Source of the DNA: Arthrobacter sp. E3
GTDB lineage: Bacteria; Actinomycetota; Actinomycetes; Actinomycetales; Micrococcaceae
Assembly: GCF_017353415.1 (NCBI RefSeq)
Contig: NZ_JAFMPX010000016.1
Span: 1 to 64,000, forward strand
Direction: 5' to 3'
Length of the DNA: 64,000 nucleotides
In this document: positions 35,581 through 45,708 of the stretch, piece by piece
How the letters are laid out: each line of letters begins with the position of its first letter
Position numbering within the stretch: position 1 is the first letter of the stretch
Notes under the pieces: generated by a model
What the model saw: the letters and a program-made list of their open reading frames with translations, nothing else
Databases searched by the model: none
What the model was told of the DNA's origin: nothing
Position numbers and translations under genes: made by a program

Positions 35581-36720
35581 GTGAGCAAGAACCCAGCTCC
35601 TCGAAAAATCCGGGATACCGATGCCCGCGACTTGAAGTTCCGGTCGCTGGCTGCTGATATCCGCAGGGGTATCCTGGCCGGTACTTGGGCGGTCGGGGCG
35701 AAGTTGCCCACCGAAGCCCAACTTGCGGCAGAGACCGGACTGTCCTTGACCACTGTCCGGCGCGCCTTTGACGACCTAGTCCAGGAAGGGCTCGTGGTGC
35801 GGCGGCAGGGAGCGGGAAGCTTCGTTTCAGTCCGGCAACCGGTTCGGCGGCGTTCCCGCCTGACAGTGGGGGTGCTGCTTCCAGACACCCAGCTGTATTA
35901 TCCGCGGGTGCTGCAGGGCATAGAGGAGACTTTATCGGCCCATGACGTCAGCTTGCAGCTTGCCACCTACAACTACTTGCCTGAGCGCGAAGATACAAGC
36001 ATTGATTTCCTCATTGAATCCGGCGTTGACGGACTGATTCTCGTCCCCACGCTAAACGAGATTGCAGACCCGCGCCAACGGGTCACGGACTTGATGGCGC
36101 TGGACGTCCCCGTGGTGTTACTGGAGCGCAGTCTGACAGACCTCGGCCCGGGGGACAGGTCTGAGCACGTTTGTTCGGACCATCAAGGGGGAGCGTACGA
36201 CGCCGTACTGCACCTTTTCGGGCTCGGTCACCCCCGTGTTTCCCTGCTTACCCGGTCGGAGACTCCCACGGAACCGGCCATTGTTGCCGGGTATGAGCGG
36301 GCGGCGGCAGATTTGGGCTTCGAGCCGCATCTGGCCAGAATCCCGAGAAGTCACTGGGAAGACGGCGGACCCGACGAGGCCTTGACCAAATTGCGCTTGG
36401 CCGGTGCCACCGCTGCCTTGGTCTTTGGCGACAGGGAGGCGACCCTGCTGGAAGCGGCAGCCAGGCGGGCCGGCATCCGAATACCCGAGGATCTGGCGCT
36501 GGTTTCCTATGACGACGAGATGGCGGACCTGGCCGAGGTGCCGTTGACCGCCGTAGCACCTGCAAAGCACAGGATGGGAAAAATGGCCGCCGAAATTCTA
36601 CTGCGCCGTCTTGCCGAAGGTGATGACTGCCCCATCCACCAAGTACGCCTGCGTCCGCGACTGGTCATTAGAAAATCTTGCGGGGCCACAAGGCAATCCG
36701 CGCACAACGAACAGGAATGA
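35581..36720 (+). CDS. GntR-HTH/LacI-sensor transcriptional regulator
   Basis: 379 residues from GTG 35581 (GAAAGGAAG upstream). Residues 20-85 are a GntR winged helix (LAADIRRGILAGTWAVGAKLPTEAQLAAETGLSLTTVRRAFDDLVQEGLVVRRQGAGSFV shape); residues 95-365 are a LacI-type sugar-binding domain (LTVGVLLPDTQLYYPRVLQGIEETL, DGLILVPT, LALVSYDDEMADLAEVPLTAV). AraR of Bacillus has this same architecture. Located divergently from the importer operon, it probably senses a glycosaminoglycan-derived sugar and controls the locus. Confidence 0.9.
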   Translation: MSKNPAPRKIRDTDARDLKFRSLAADIRRGILAGTWAVGAKLPTEAQLAAETGLSLTTVRRAFDDLVQEGLVVRRQGAGSFVSVRQPVRRRSRLTVGVLLPDTQLYYPRVLQGIEETLSAHDVSLQLATYNYLPEREDTSIDFLIESGVDGLILVPTLNEIADPRQRVTDLMALDVPVVLLERSLTDLGPGDRSEHVCSDHQGGAYDAVLHLFGLGHPRVSLLTRSETPTEPAIVAGYERAAADLGFEPHLARIPRSHWEDGGPDEALTKLRLAGATAALVFGDREATLLEAAARRAGIRIPEDLALVSYDDEMADLAEVPLTAVAPAKHRMGKMAAEILLRRLAEGDDCPIHQVRLRPRLVIRKSCGATRQSAHNEQE

Positions 36721-36727
36721 GTTGAAT

Positions 36728-37741
36728 ATGCGGTTGGGAATCATTGGGGCGGGGGCTGTGGCTTTGTTGCACGCTGACGGCGCCGCCATCCTTGACGGGA
36801 TCGAACTCAGTGCAGTCTGTGACTTGCAGGCGGACATAGCGGCAAAGGTCGCCGAGCCTTGGGGAGCTGCGGTCTTCACCGACTATCGCCAGATGTTGGA
36901 AGCTGGAGTGGTGGACGCCGTGGTGATCAATACCCCGCACAGCCTGCACAAGGAAATGGTGCTTGCCGCGGCCGCGTGCGGTATCCACGTGCTGGTGGAA
37001 AAGCCGATGGCCACCACGTTGGCTGACTGCGTGGCCATGGAACAGGCCTGCGCCCGCGCCAACGTGGTCATGGTGATTGGCTTGATCCAGCACTTCATGC
37101 CGGAAAAGCTTGCGCTGCAAAAAGCTCTATCAGCCGGGCAACTCGGCAGGGTGCTCATGATTCATGACTACCGCAGCACCGACTACCGTCCGGGCACCCG
37201 GCCGGCCTGGTTCTTTGACCGGGCAGTCTCCGGCGGAGGCGCACTCATTAACATTGGAGCGCATTGCCTGGACCGCTCCATCTGGATTGGTGGCGCCCCG
37301 GCTGTACGTCTCTCCGGTACCACGCTGAACCGTTTCGGTGCTGCCGTTGAAACGGATGGAAGCATGGAGCTGCTCCTGGAGAACGGTGTGCAGGTGCGCA
37401 TCACGATCGTCTCCGACACTCCCAAGCACATTGATGAAATGCTGGTGGTGTGCGAGCACGGCACCGTCACGGTGGATCCACGCAGCGGAACATTTGTGGA
37501 GATTGACGGCAACTGCGTCCAAGTCCATGCCTCCTCCGACACGGACATTCAGGACGCGTTCACTGCCCAGCTGAAGGACTTTGCCGCAGCGGTGGGAGGA
37601 GCCGCCCCGAGCGTGGATGGCGACCATGCCAAGCACGTGGTGGAGCTGGTGCTGGCCGCCTACGATTCGGCAGCAGCAGGGGTTCCGGTGAAAGTTGGCA
37701 GCGCAGCGCCGCGAGGGATCTCCCTTCAGGACGCCTTGTGA
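36728..37741 (+). CDS. Gfo/Idh/MocA family oxidoreductase
   Basis: NAD(P)-dependent sugar or inositol-type dehydrogenase, about 337 residues from ATG 36728 with GGAATGAG upstream. N-terminal Rossmann motif RLGIIGAGAVA, and VLVEKPMATT with the conserved EKP Lys. C-terminal Gfo/Idh/MocA sheet domain with RPAWFFDRAVSGGGALINIGAHCLDRSIWI. It follows the regulator by seven bases and overlaps DUF2264 by GTGA. Likely acts on a uronate or amino-sugar product of the locus. Confidence 0.88.
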   Translation: MRLGIIGAGAVALLHADGAAILDGIELSAVCDLQADIAAKVAEPWGAAVFTDYRQMLEAGVVDAVVINTPHSLHKEMVLAAAACGIHVLVEKPMATTLADCVAMEQACARANVVMVIGLIQHFMPEKLALQKALSAGQLGRVLMIHDYRSTDYRPGTRPAWFFDRAVSGGGALINIGAHCLDRSIWIGGAPAVRLSGTTLNRFGAAVETDGSMELLLENGVQVRITIVSDTPKHIDEMLVVCEHGTVTVDPRSGTFVEIDGNCVQVHASSDTDIQDAFTAQLKDFAAAVGGAAPSVDGDHAKHVVELVLAAYDSAAAGVPVKVGSAAPRGISLQDAL

Positions 37742-39657
37742 ACTGGCGGGAAGCCCACACCGATCCGAAGAGTGCCCCGTTCACGGGGTGGACGCGGGGA
37801 CATTGGGAGGGCGTTGCAGACGAGCAAATCGCTGCAGCGTGGCGGTACTCTTCGCCAGGCGGTGCCCGGGTGCGCTTCCCCAGCGAACGAGAGCAAGACG
37901 ACGTCGACCTGTTGGAAGGCTTTGCCCGGACTTTCGTGCTGGCAGCACTAAGGCTGGCCGGAGCGCAGGGAAATCTGGGCGGGGCCATGGCTGAAACCGC
38001 CCAAAGGTATGCCCGGGCGCTCGACGCCGGGACGGATCCAGCATCCCCCGAACGCTGGCCCCAGCTCACGAACCACGGTCAAGCCACGGTGGAGGCCACG
38101 GCAGTGGTGCTGGGGCTGCATTTCAGCCGCCCTTGGGTGTGGGAAACGTTGCCGCAGCGGGTACGGGACAACACTGCGGCATGGCTGGGTGACTGCGCAC
38201 AATCCTTCGGCGCGGACAACAACCACGTCATGTTTGCCGCCACCATTCAGGCATTTTTGGCTTCTGCCGGGTATGCGCACGACGCCCCCGGCATCGAGGC
38301 TGCGCTGGCCAGAATTGAAGACTGGTACGTCGGCGATGGCTGGTACTCGGATGGTGAAGGCAGACGTTTTGACCACTACAACGCGTGGACTTTTCACGTG
38401 TACCCGTTTCTCATCCTTGACCTGCTGGGCGAAGCGGACTCCACGGGACGCCGCCAGGTCTACCGGGACAGGTTGGCTGCGTTCGTACACGGCTACAGCC
38501 ACCTTTTTGGTGCCGACGGTGCGCCGCTGATCCAGGGCCGGTCCCTGATCTATCGTTGGGGTGTCGCGGCACCTTTTTGGATGGCACTGCGCGAAGGCAT
38601 CACCGTTGTTCCGCCCGGCCAGACGCGCCGGCTCGCTTCCGGGATGTTGAAGTACTTTCTCGACGGCGGGGCGGCCTCGGACGGTGTCCTGTCCCTTGGC
38701 TGGTACGGAACGAACAACAGTATTTTGCAGTCCTACAATTCCCCTGGTTCACCGCAATGGGCTGCCAAGGGCTTTTTGGGACTTCTACTGCCCCCTGACC
38801 ATCCTGCCTGGACCGAGCCGGAGCAACCGCTGCCTGTGGAACAGGGCGACTTTACCCTACCGCTGGCGGGCCCCGGGTGGCTCGCCGTGGGCGTCCGGAA
38901 AACTGGTACGGTCAGGGTGCTCAATGCAGGAACTGACGGGCACCCGCAAAAAGATTCCCCCCTTTACCGTCGACTGGCGTTTTCCACTGCCACGGTGCCC
39001 TGGATGGGAGTCGGCGACGGTGTCCGCGATAATGACATCCACGTCCCTAGCCCCGGCGGTGACAGCAGGCACAGAGGCCTGCTCGGCGGAAGTGTGCGGC
39101 CAGGTGGGGGTGCCAGCACCTTTGCCTTGGATGCCAACGGCCGGGATGTCAAAGTGCAGTCTTCATTCGCCGTGATCGACGGCGTTGAAGTGCGTGCCGC
39201 GAAACTCACCGGTGTTGTGGGACTGACCCCAGCCATGTCCGGCTACCTGTGTAGCGCAAACGGGACTCTTCGCAGCCGGACGGAGACGCTGGCCGCCGAG
39301 GCCGGTTCGGCACCTGGTGTTTCGTCAAGTCTGCTTCTGCTGGATAGCAGTGCCGAGGCAGGTGCCCGGGTGGTTCATGGAGGTTCTACCATCCTTGGCA
39401 CGCACTCGGCGCTGCCCATTCTTGAATGGCTGCCGCTGCGATGCAACGAACTTCGGGCGCTCTACCTGGTGGGTTTGGACGTGTCCTTGACTGGTCTGCA
39501 CGAATTTGCTTCATTACTTCATTGGGAGTGGGCCCCGGACGGGGTGCAGCTGCGCTATGGAGAAACGCAAGTGGTGCTGCCGTGGCAGCGGAAAACTCCC
39601 TGGGCCGCCGACGCGATCAATCAGGGAGTCTTCCGTTGGGAGCCGCCCAAAAAGTAG
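37738..39657 (+). CDS. DUF2264 family protein, putative glycosidase
   Basis: 639 residues starting at GTG 37738 that overlaps the preceding stop by four bases. The N-terminal 360 residues look like an (alpha/alpha)-toroid (LGDCAQSFGADNNHVMFAATIQAF, DWYVGDGWYSDGEGRRFDHYNAWTFHVYPFLI, GVAAPFWMAL), matching DUF2264 proteins; the C-terminal half is beta-rich. No signal peptide, so cytoplasmic. DUF2264 proteins often occur in polysaccharide loci; I recall some being assigned glucuronidase activity, but that is not verified here. It could substitute for a GH88 unsaturated glucuronyl hydrolase. Confidence 0.82.
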   Translation: MNWREAHTDPKSAPFTGWTRGHWEGVADEQIAAAWRYSSPGGARVRFPSEREQDDVDLLEGFARTFVLAALRLAGAQGNLGGAMAETAQRYARALDAGTDPASPERWPQLTNHGQATVEATAVVLGLHFSRPWVWETLPQRVRDNTAAWLGDCAQSFGADNNHVMFAATIQAFLASAGYAHDAPGIEAALARIEDWYVGDGWYSDGEGRRFDHYNAWTFHVYPFLILDLLGEADSTGRRQVYRDRLAAFVHGYSHLFGADGAPLIQGRSLIYRWGVAAPFWMALREGITVVPPGQTRRLASGMLKYFLDGGAASDGVLSLGWYGTNNSILQSYNSPGSPQWAAKGFLGLLLPPDHPAWTEPEQPLPVEQGDFTLPLAGPGWLAVGVRKTGTVRVLNAGTDGHPQKDSPLYRRLAFSTATVPWMGVGDGVRDNDIHVPSPGGDSRHRGLLGGSVRPGGGASTFALDANGRDVKVQSSFAVIDGVEVRAAKLTGVVGLTPAMSGYLCSANGTLRSRTETLAAEAGSAPGVSSSLLLLDSSAEAGARVVHGGSTILGTHSALPILEWLPLRCNELRALYLVGLDVSLTGLHEFASLLHWEWAPDGVQLRYGETQVVLPWQRKTPWAADAINQGVFRWEPPKK

Positions 39658-39698
39658 CGGCTCATGCGACTTGGCGGTGCCGCTTGGCGGTGCCGACT

Positions 39699-42074
39699 CT
39701 AACGGCGCAGCTTGAAGGTGGCAGGGCGGCCTGCCAACCCGGCGGTGTAAACGACAATCACCGTGTTTCCGTGTCTGTCAGAGCTTAACGTGGCCCCCGT
39801 GCCGGAGGTGATGCGCCGGTACTTGAGGCCCTTGAGCGTCACGGTGATGCTCTCGGCTGCCTGAGTGGGATCGGAAATGGCTAGCTTGCCCTGGCCGGGA
39901 TTACCTTCCCACTGGACGCACGCAGCCTTGTCCGTGGAGATGGATCCCACTGTGCCTGCCTGCCAAAACACGGCGGCAACGGCCTTCTTTCCCAGCTCCA
40001 CGCCCTGTCCCACGGCATCGTTGCGTAGCACTCTGGGGGCGTCCTTGCGGGAGGCCTTTTCCGTCTGCTTGGCTGAAGCACCGGGTAGCAGCGCATAGGC
40101 ATAGCATGCGGCCTCTGGTGCCACGCCGTGCTCAAAGAGAAGCGTTGCGTACTGCCGGGCGACGACGGCGGGTGTCCCTCCGGTGTTGATGTCCTTCCAT
40201 GCGCCCGTGCGCTGTTCGCGCAGGACCGTCAGCTCCTCCTTGCCCAGCAGGAGGTAGCCGCCGGTCCCTTCCACGTGGGCCCACTTCGCATGACTGTAAC
40301 GCGCCGGGGTGCCTGTTGCAGCGGTGTGCAGATTGCCGGCTACGGTAATCGGCTGCCCGCCATTGGCTCCCAAGTTGCGGTGTTCCATGACGCTTTCGAC
40401 GGCGGCGCCGCTTGCCGTGTGGATGTCAGCTCCAAGCGCCACCACCATGTCCTGCGTGTAGAACCAGGCTTTTCGGGCCTGCAAGCCTGTTCCGCCCGGG
40501 CCGATCAAGTGCATGCCCACGGCACCTGTTTCGTCCAGCGTCACACCGCCGGTCCAGTCGTTTTGTGGTGTTCTGCCACCCCATTCGCCCTCCACTTTGG
40601 GTGGCAGCGGCGTGGTGTCCGCGGTGATTCCGGGCAGGCGGCTGAGGTTTGCGGTGGGCCAGAAGTCGTCGTCGAAGTGCCCTTGGTCCCCGGCATAGAG
40701 GTAGGCCATTCCGGAACCGGTCTGGGCGCCAAGGTTGTTCTCACCGTTGCCGCATTCGTACCACGTGGTTCGCTGGCTGGACAGGTCCAGTGCAAAGGCC
40801 CAACCCCTGCCCCGGTAGACGGAGCGGTCCATGCCCGGGAAGAAGCTGTGTCCCAGCGGTTCTGCAGCAACGGGGGCGGTTGAAGCGGAGAGTTCCTTGA
40901 ACAGGGCTGTCCGTGGAATGGATGCGCCTGTCAGGGGGTTGCTGTACTTGTTGCGAGTTACAGCACCCTTGCACAACGCCCGCCAACGAGTGGCGGTGGC
41001 CGCATCCACGGCACGTGCCAGCCACAGGATGGCCTCGATGGTGGTGGTGCCGTCGTTGAAACCGCGTTCCTGGGTCCGTGAGATGGCACGCCCGCGGACG
41101 GAGTCCATCATCAACCCGTCGTGCAGGAACGGGGCAAAGGAATCCTCCACCGTGTCGAACAGGATGCTCCGTGTGGGGTCACTCACGGCGTGGTCGGATC
41201 CGCCCAGCAGTGAAAAGAGTTTCGCCAACCCGCCCAGGAGCACCACTCCGTACGTGCCGGTGTACGGGATGGTGGTGTGCTGGACAAAGGAACCGTCCGC
41301 GTAGAAGCCGTTGCCGGAAGTGACGTACTGCCACACCGGGCTCAGTGCCGTGATGGCGGCTGCCAGCTGTGCCTTGTCCGCGCCGACAATGGAACGGACG
41401 ATGATCGCCTGGCAGATGTCCACCCGGTTGGCGCCTTCGGAGAGGATCTTCCCGCGGGAGTCGGGGTACTGCATGGTGGGATCGGGGATGAAATGATCTA
41501 TGGCGGCGCAGTACTTGGCAAGCAGTTCGGCACTGACGTTGCTGCCCAGAATGGCGAGGGTGTCCGTGAGGGCCTTGGGAGTGCCGATTTCCCAGGACCA
41601 CCAGTTGCCGTATTCAGGCTGGGCGTCGTTGTAGACCTTCGTGTTGCCGTCTTCCAGCGCCCCAATGATCTGGCTCAGCAGCGTTGCGTCGCCCAAGTAT
41701 TTGGATCCGGGGGTGGCCCAGGCAGTGGCCATCTGGGCCAACCGCTGGTAGGTGGTGACAATTTTTGCTTCTGCCGAAAACGGGGCATCGGTGAAGACGC
41801 CCAGCTGGCCGGGCCGGGGGGCGAGCAGCGAGGCGGATTTTGCCACTGCCCGGTCCTGGGCTGCCACGGCCGCCGTGAAGACGGGGTCGGCCAAGTCGAT
41901 CAGCTTGCGGCCCGTGATCTGATCCACCCAGCGTTCCCGCAGGGCGTCAAGGTCGTTGGGGGCTGCAGTCTCGGCGGCCTGGGCCATAGGGGCGAAACCG
42001 GCTGTGAGCAGGCCAGCGAGCGTCAGTGCGGCGGTGCCTTGCAGGATGTGCCGCCGGGTTGGTTCGTGCGTCAT
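39699..42074 (-). CDS. Polysaccharide lyase family 8 (hyaluronate/chondroitin AC lyase type), Tat-exported
   Basis: Cleaves hyaluronan or chondroitin by beta-elimination outside the cell. 791 residues from ATG 42074 (AAAGGA eight bases upstream). The N-terminus TRRHILQG followed by a hydrophobic stretch and AQAAE is a Tat signal. The catalytic set of family PL8 aligns with the Streptococcus pneumoniae enzyme: Asn216 (EGANRVD), His266 (GSFVQHT) and Tyr275 (YTGTYG), with the same 50- and 9-residue spacings, plus Arg in SVRGRAISR. Divergent from the chondroitin ABC-type lyase. Hyaluronate versus chondroitin AC specificity cannot be decided. Confidence 0.93.
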   Translation of the reverse strand: MTHEPTRRHILQGTAALTLAGLLTAGFAPMAQAAETAAPNDLDALRERWVDQITGRKLIDLADPVFTAAVAAQDRAVAKSASLLAPRPGQLGVFTDAPFSAEAKIVTTYQRLAQMATAWATPGSKYLGDATLLSQIIGALEDGNTKVYNDAQPEYGNWWSWEIGTPKALTDTLAILGSNVSAELLAKYCAAIDHFIPDPTMQYPDSRGKILSEGANRVDICQAIIVRSIVGADKAQLAAAITALSPVWQYVTSGNGFYADGSFVQHTTIPYTGTYGVVLLGGLAKLFSLLGGSDHAVSDPTRSILFDTVEDSFAPFLHDGLMMDSVRGRAISRTQERGFNDGTTTIEAILWLARAVDAATATRWRALCKGAVTRNKYSNPLTGASIPRTALFKELSASTAPVAAEPLGHSFFPGMDRSVYRGRGWAFALDLSSQRTTWYECGNGENNLGAQTGSGMAYLYAGDQGHFDDDFWPTANLSRLPGITADTTPLPPKVEGEWGGRTPQNDWTGGVTLDETGAVGMHLIGPGGTGLQARKAWFYTQDMVVALGADIHTASGAAVESVMEHRNLGANGGQPITVAGNLHTAATGTPARYSHAKWAHVEGTGGYLLLGKEELTVLREQRTGAWKDINTGGTPAVVARQYATLLFEHGVAPEAACYAYALLPGASAKQTEKASRKDAPRVLRNDAVGQGVELGKKAVAAVFWQAGTVGSISTDKAACVQWEGNPGQGKLAISDPTQAAESITVTLKGLKYRRITSGTGATLSSDRHGNTVIVVYTAGLAGRPATFKLRR

Positions 42075-42181
42075 TGCAGAAGTCCTTTGCTCATTCACAG
42101 CCTGGCGAGGTGCAGGTTGCGGGGGTTGCTTCGCAGCTAAGCCCGCTTGAAAGAAAGGAATAAAGCACTAGTTCGCACCAC

Positions 42182-42195
42182 TGTCCATGTGGACA
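42182..42195. promoter_or_regulatory. Palindrome between the two divergent lyase genes
   Basis: TGTCCATGTGGACA, a perfect 6-bp inverted repeat around TG in the 277-base region 42075-42351 that must hold both lyase promoters. Candidate operator; the binding protein is unknown. Confidence 0.45.
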
Positions 42196-42351
42196 ATATT
42201 GCGGACTTTTATGCGCACTGTGATGGGCCGATGGGATGAAAAAGCATCATATTTGGACGGAAGTTCAATTGGTCCTTGATTCGTTCTCTGCGGTGGATGT
42301 GCACTGAATCACACCCGTTTACCAGGAGTACTTATCAGGAAGAAGAACCAC

Positions 42352-45300
42352 ATGTCCCGCCCACCTATGGAAATCAGCCGTCGCGGACTGCTCACTGTCG
42401 CAGCAGCCGGCGCGGTCACCATCGCCGTCGTTCCGTTGTCGCCAGCGAACGCGGACACCCTTGCCGCCCATAAGACCCCGCCTCCGACAACCCCGCCGCT
42501 TCCCACCGAACCACCTGCAACGCTGGCGGAGCTGGAAGCCAATGCGATGGCCCTCAAGCCGCCCGTATTCCTGCTGGAGACAGCGGTTCCGTCACAGTTC
42601 AGCACTTCTGACAAGTCGCCGTTGAGCATTGTTTCCGCTGTGAACCACACGGGCAATTCCAGCCTGCGATGGGACTATAAGTCAGCGTCCACCCTTGTTG
42701 TGGAGGCTGACTTGGGGATCGTGCCCCCCTCAGGCGGCTCGGGCGGAAACGGTGCAGACATCGGTTACGACGTGAACACGTTGGCGTTCTGGATTTATCA
42801 GTCCACGGCTTCCACCGGCACGCTTCGTATCCAGGCTGGCCGCGGGAAGCGCACGGATGCCTGGTGTGAAATGAACCTGAACTTCACTGGGTGGCGGACC
42901 GCCTGGATCCGTTACCAGGACATGAAGGGGAAGGCGCGCAATGACATGGACACGCTGCGTTTCGTGGCGCCATCGAGTGCCGGCACACTCTATCTTGACC
43001 AGTTGATCGTCAACCGGCCGATGCGTTCGAACTACCCAACCCCCGACCGCCAGGTGCCGTTCGTCAACCCGGGCGTGCACACGGATGCGAACCAGCATTG
43101 GCAGGACTTGCTGTGGTTCTCGGAGCAGGCCGCCAAGCCCCTGCCGACTCCGGCTCCGGCTCCGGCGCAGCTGGCAGACCTCGCCGCCGTCAAGGAGGCG
43201 TTCAACGCCACCGTCCGCAAGCAGGTGGCTGTCACCTCAGTGATCGTTGACACGCTCGTGGCTAAAATCGATTCACTCGGGGTGCCGCAGGCCGGAGTGC
43301 TTGGCGGTGGAAAGCCGATCAGCGGCTACCAGACCTCAATCTACCCGCCGGTTATCGCCGCGGACATAAACCGCCTCGCCCCCACGATTGGGTTGCAGGC
43401 CTTCACCGACCAAATGTATGCGGTTGCCTCGGCGTACGACTCGACGGCGGACGCAGCCCTGCAGGGGCGGCTGGCCGATCTGTATATGCGCTTGCTCGAC
43501 TTCTATTATGACCAGGGATGGGCTGAAGGCAGCGTTCAGGGGACCATCCACCACCTGGGCTATCAGAACAGGGGATTCTACAATTCGGTGTGGCTGATGC
43601 GGGACCTGCTGGCGTCACGCGGACGGCTCGTCGATGTGCGGGAAACACTGAACTGGTTGGTGGGCCTGGGCAAGTTCCGGGTGGGGACCAAAGACACCAA
43701 CCTGTTCTACAACGGCATCTTCGACATCATCAACACGACGCTGATGGGCTTGCTGTGCAGTGTTTTGATCGCCGACGGCGAGCCGGCCCAGGTGGCAAAC
43801 CTGAGTCTGCTGCAACAGTGGTTCAACAATGCCATTAAACCCTCACCAGGGACCCAGGGCGGATTCAAGCCCGACAACAGCACCTTCCACCACATGGGGC
43901 ACTATCCGGCTTATGCGAGGGACGGGCTCACCGGTGGATCTCCGGCGATTGCAGTGCTCTCCGGCACGGGCTTTGCGATCTCTCAGGAGTCACACGAGCA
44001 ATGGAACCAGGCTCTGCTGGCGATGCGCTTCTATTCCAACAGGGACAACTTTCCGATGAGCCTGTCCAACCGCCACCCAACGGGGACTGAGTCACTGAAG
44101 CTCGACGGCTACCAGATCATGACACTTGCGGGCAGTCCGGATGGCAAACATGCGCTGGACCCGGTCATGGGTGCGGCGTTCCTGCGACTGCTGCCAACCA
44201 AGCTCTACTCGCCACAGATTGCGCTGGCGCAGCAGCTGGCGGCGGCTGGTGTGGTCGCGGAAGAAGACCCGAGCGGCTGCCAGGTGATGAATCATGCCGC
44301 GTTGGTCTCACACCGCCGGGACAATTGGTTGGTGTCGGTGCGCGGGCACAACCGCTACCTGTGGTCCACGGAGATGTATGGGGGTTCCAACGAGTATGGC
44401 CGCTACATCACCTATGGCCATGTGCAGGTGATGAGCGGCGGTGACCCGGTCAACAATGCCGACTCTGGTTTTGTAGAGCCGGGCTGGGACTGGAACAGGT
44501 TCCCCGGCACCACTGCCATCCAGCTGCCATTTGAGCTGTTGGACACGAGAATCAACCCGTTGGGTGAGGAGATGCTGCTGTCCGACCAGAGGTTGGGCGG
44601 CGGCGGCACGATCAACGGCGCAAACGGCGCGTTCCTGATGAGCTTGCACGAAAGCGCCGTGTACGACGGCTCGTTCTACGCCCGCAAGTCGGTGTTCATG
44701 TTTGATGACAGGGTGGTGGCCCTCGGCAGCGGGATTGAGAATCATGACCGCAAGCACAGCACCCAAACGACGTTGTTCCAGTGCCATCTGGCGGATACGT
44801 CTGCGCCGACGCAGGATTCGCGCAGCGGTGCGATCACGGCAGTGCCGTACAGCAACGCCGCAAAGTTGGATGCTCCGGTATGGCTGGTGGACCCACAAAA
44901 CGTGGGCTACTACGTGCCTGGCGGACAGCAGCTTCAGGTGTCCAGGGCTGTGCAGACCGCACCGGACCAGAGCGCTAAGACGGAAGGCACGCTGCCGTAT
45001 GCCACCGCAGTGCTCGACCATGGAAACAGGCCAAAGCGCGGGACCTACGAGTATGCGATGGTGGTGGGTGCGACGGCCGAGTCGATGACGTCCTTCACCT
45101 CCAACATGGGCCGACGCGACAAGGCTCCGTACAAGGTGTTGCGGCACGACGACACCGCACATGTGGTGCAGGACCGGGCCACCGGGATCACTGCGCACGC
45201 GGTGTTCGAATCGAGCAAGAAGCTCACCGACGGTGTGGTGAAGGCGGTTGACACACCCTCGGTGGTGCTGGTCCAGCCCGACGGCGCCGAGATGCTCCTG

Positions 45301-45543
45301 TCAGTGACGGACCCGGACCTGCGTTTCTACAACGGCAAGGACAAGTCCGACCCGGCACAGTCACCGTTTGGGACCCCGTGGCGAGGCTCGCCCAGCCAGG
45401 GCAGCAAGATCACGGTTGAACTGGATGGACGGTGGAAGTCCGGTACTGATGGTGTGAAGGCGAATGCCGGACACCACACAACCAAGATCACGGTGAATTG
45501 CGCCAATGGTCTGCCGACCGAATTGCGCCTGACCAAGGCATAG
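42352..45543 (+). CDS. Chondroitin sulfate ABC-type lyase (PL8), Tat-exported
   Basis: Large lyase for chondroitin and dermatan sulfate, 1063 residues. Tat signal ISRRGLLTVAAAGAVTIA near residue 8 and cleavage near ANA-D. Residues 70-225 form the N-terminal beta-sandwich seen in chondroitinase ABC (LRWDYKS, MNLNFTGWRTAWIRYQDM, GTLYLDQLIVNRPM). Catalytic residues match the Proteus enzyme: His514 and Tyr521 (HMGHYPAYA, spacing 7 as in His501/Tyr508), Arg in SNRHPTG and Glu in NEYGRY. AGGAAGAAG lies upstream of ATG 42352. It is divergent from the other PL8 enzyme. Confidence 0.93.
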   Translation: MSRPPMEISRRGLLTVAAAGAVTIAVVPLSPANADTLAAHKTPPPTTPPLPTEPPATLAELEANAMALKPPVFLLETAVPSQFSTSDKSPLSIVSAVNHTGNSSLRWDYKSASTLVVEADLGIVPPSGGSGGNGADIGYDVNTLAFWIYQSTASTGTLRIQAGRGKRTDAWCEMNLNFTGWRTAWIRYQDMKGKARNDMDTLRFVAPSSAGTLYLDQLIVNRPMRSNYPTPDRQVPFVNPGVHTDANQHWQDLLWFSEQAAKPLPTPAPAPAQLADLAAVKEAFNATVRKQVAVTSVIVDTLVAKIDSLGVPQAGVLGGGKPISGYQTSIYPPVIAADINRLAPTIGLQAFTDQMYAVASAYDSTADAALQGRLADLYMRLLDFYYDQGWAEGSVQGTIHHLGYQNRGFYNSVWLMRDLLASRGRLVDVRETLNWLVGLGKFRVGTKDTNLFYNGIFDIINTTLMGLLCSVLIADGEPAQVANLSLLQQWFNNAIKPSPGTQGGFKPDNSTFHHMGHYPAYARDGLTGGSPAIAVLSGTGFAISQESHEQWNQALLAMRFYSNRDNFPMSLSNRHPTGTESLKLDGYQIMTLAGSPDGKHALDPVMGAAFLRLLPTKLYSPQIALAQQLAAAGVVAEEDPSGCQVMNHAALVSHRRDNWLVSVRGHNRYLWSTEMYGGSNEYGRYITYGHVQVMSGGDPVNNADSGFVEPGWDWNRFPGTTAIQLPFELLDTRINPLGEEMLLSDQRLGGGGTINGANGAFLMSLHESAVYDGSFYARKSVFMFDDRVVALGSGIENHDRKHSTQTTLFQCHLADTSAPTQDSRSGAITAVPYSNAAKLDAPVWLVDPQNVGYYVPGGQQLQVSRAVQTAPDQSAKTEGTLPYATAVLDHGNRPKRGTYEYAMVVGATAESMTSFTSNMGRRDKAPYKVLRHDDTAHVVQDRATGITAHAVFESSKKLTDGVVKAVDTPSVVLVQPDGAEMLLSVTDPDLRFYNGKDKSDPAQSPFGTPWRGSPSQGSKITVELDGRWKSGTDGVKANAGHHTTKITVNCANGLPTELRLTKA

Positions 45544-45559
45544 CACCTCCGGTGTATCA

Positions 45560-45596
45560 GGCTGGGACCGGCAGCTGGCTGCTGCCGGTCCCAGCC
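45560..45596. terminator. 16-bp perfect hairpin after the chondroitin ABC-type lyase
   Basis: GCTGGGACCGGCAGC and its exact complement around TGGCT, starting 17 bases after the lyase stop. No U-run follows on the plus strand, so an intrinsic terminator without U-tail. Confidence 0.7.
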
Positions 45597-45708
45597 ATGC
45601 AAAAAAACGAGACAACCAGATAAAAATAAGCAGAATTGGAACCAGACGAACGTCATGAAATCGACAGTCGGCAGTGAGCCGTGGCCGTGGCCAGCTGAGG
45701 GTAATGTT

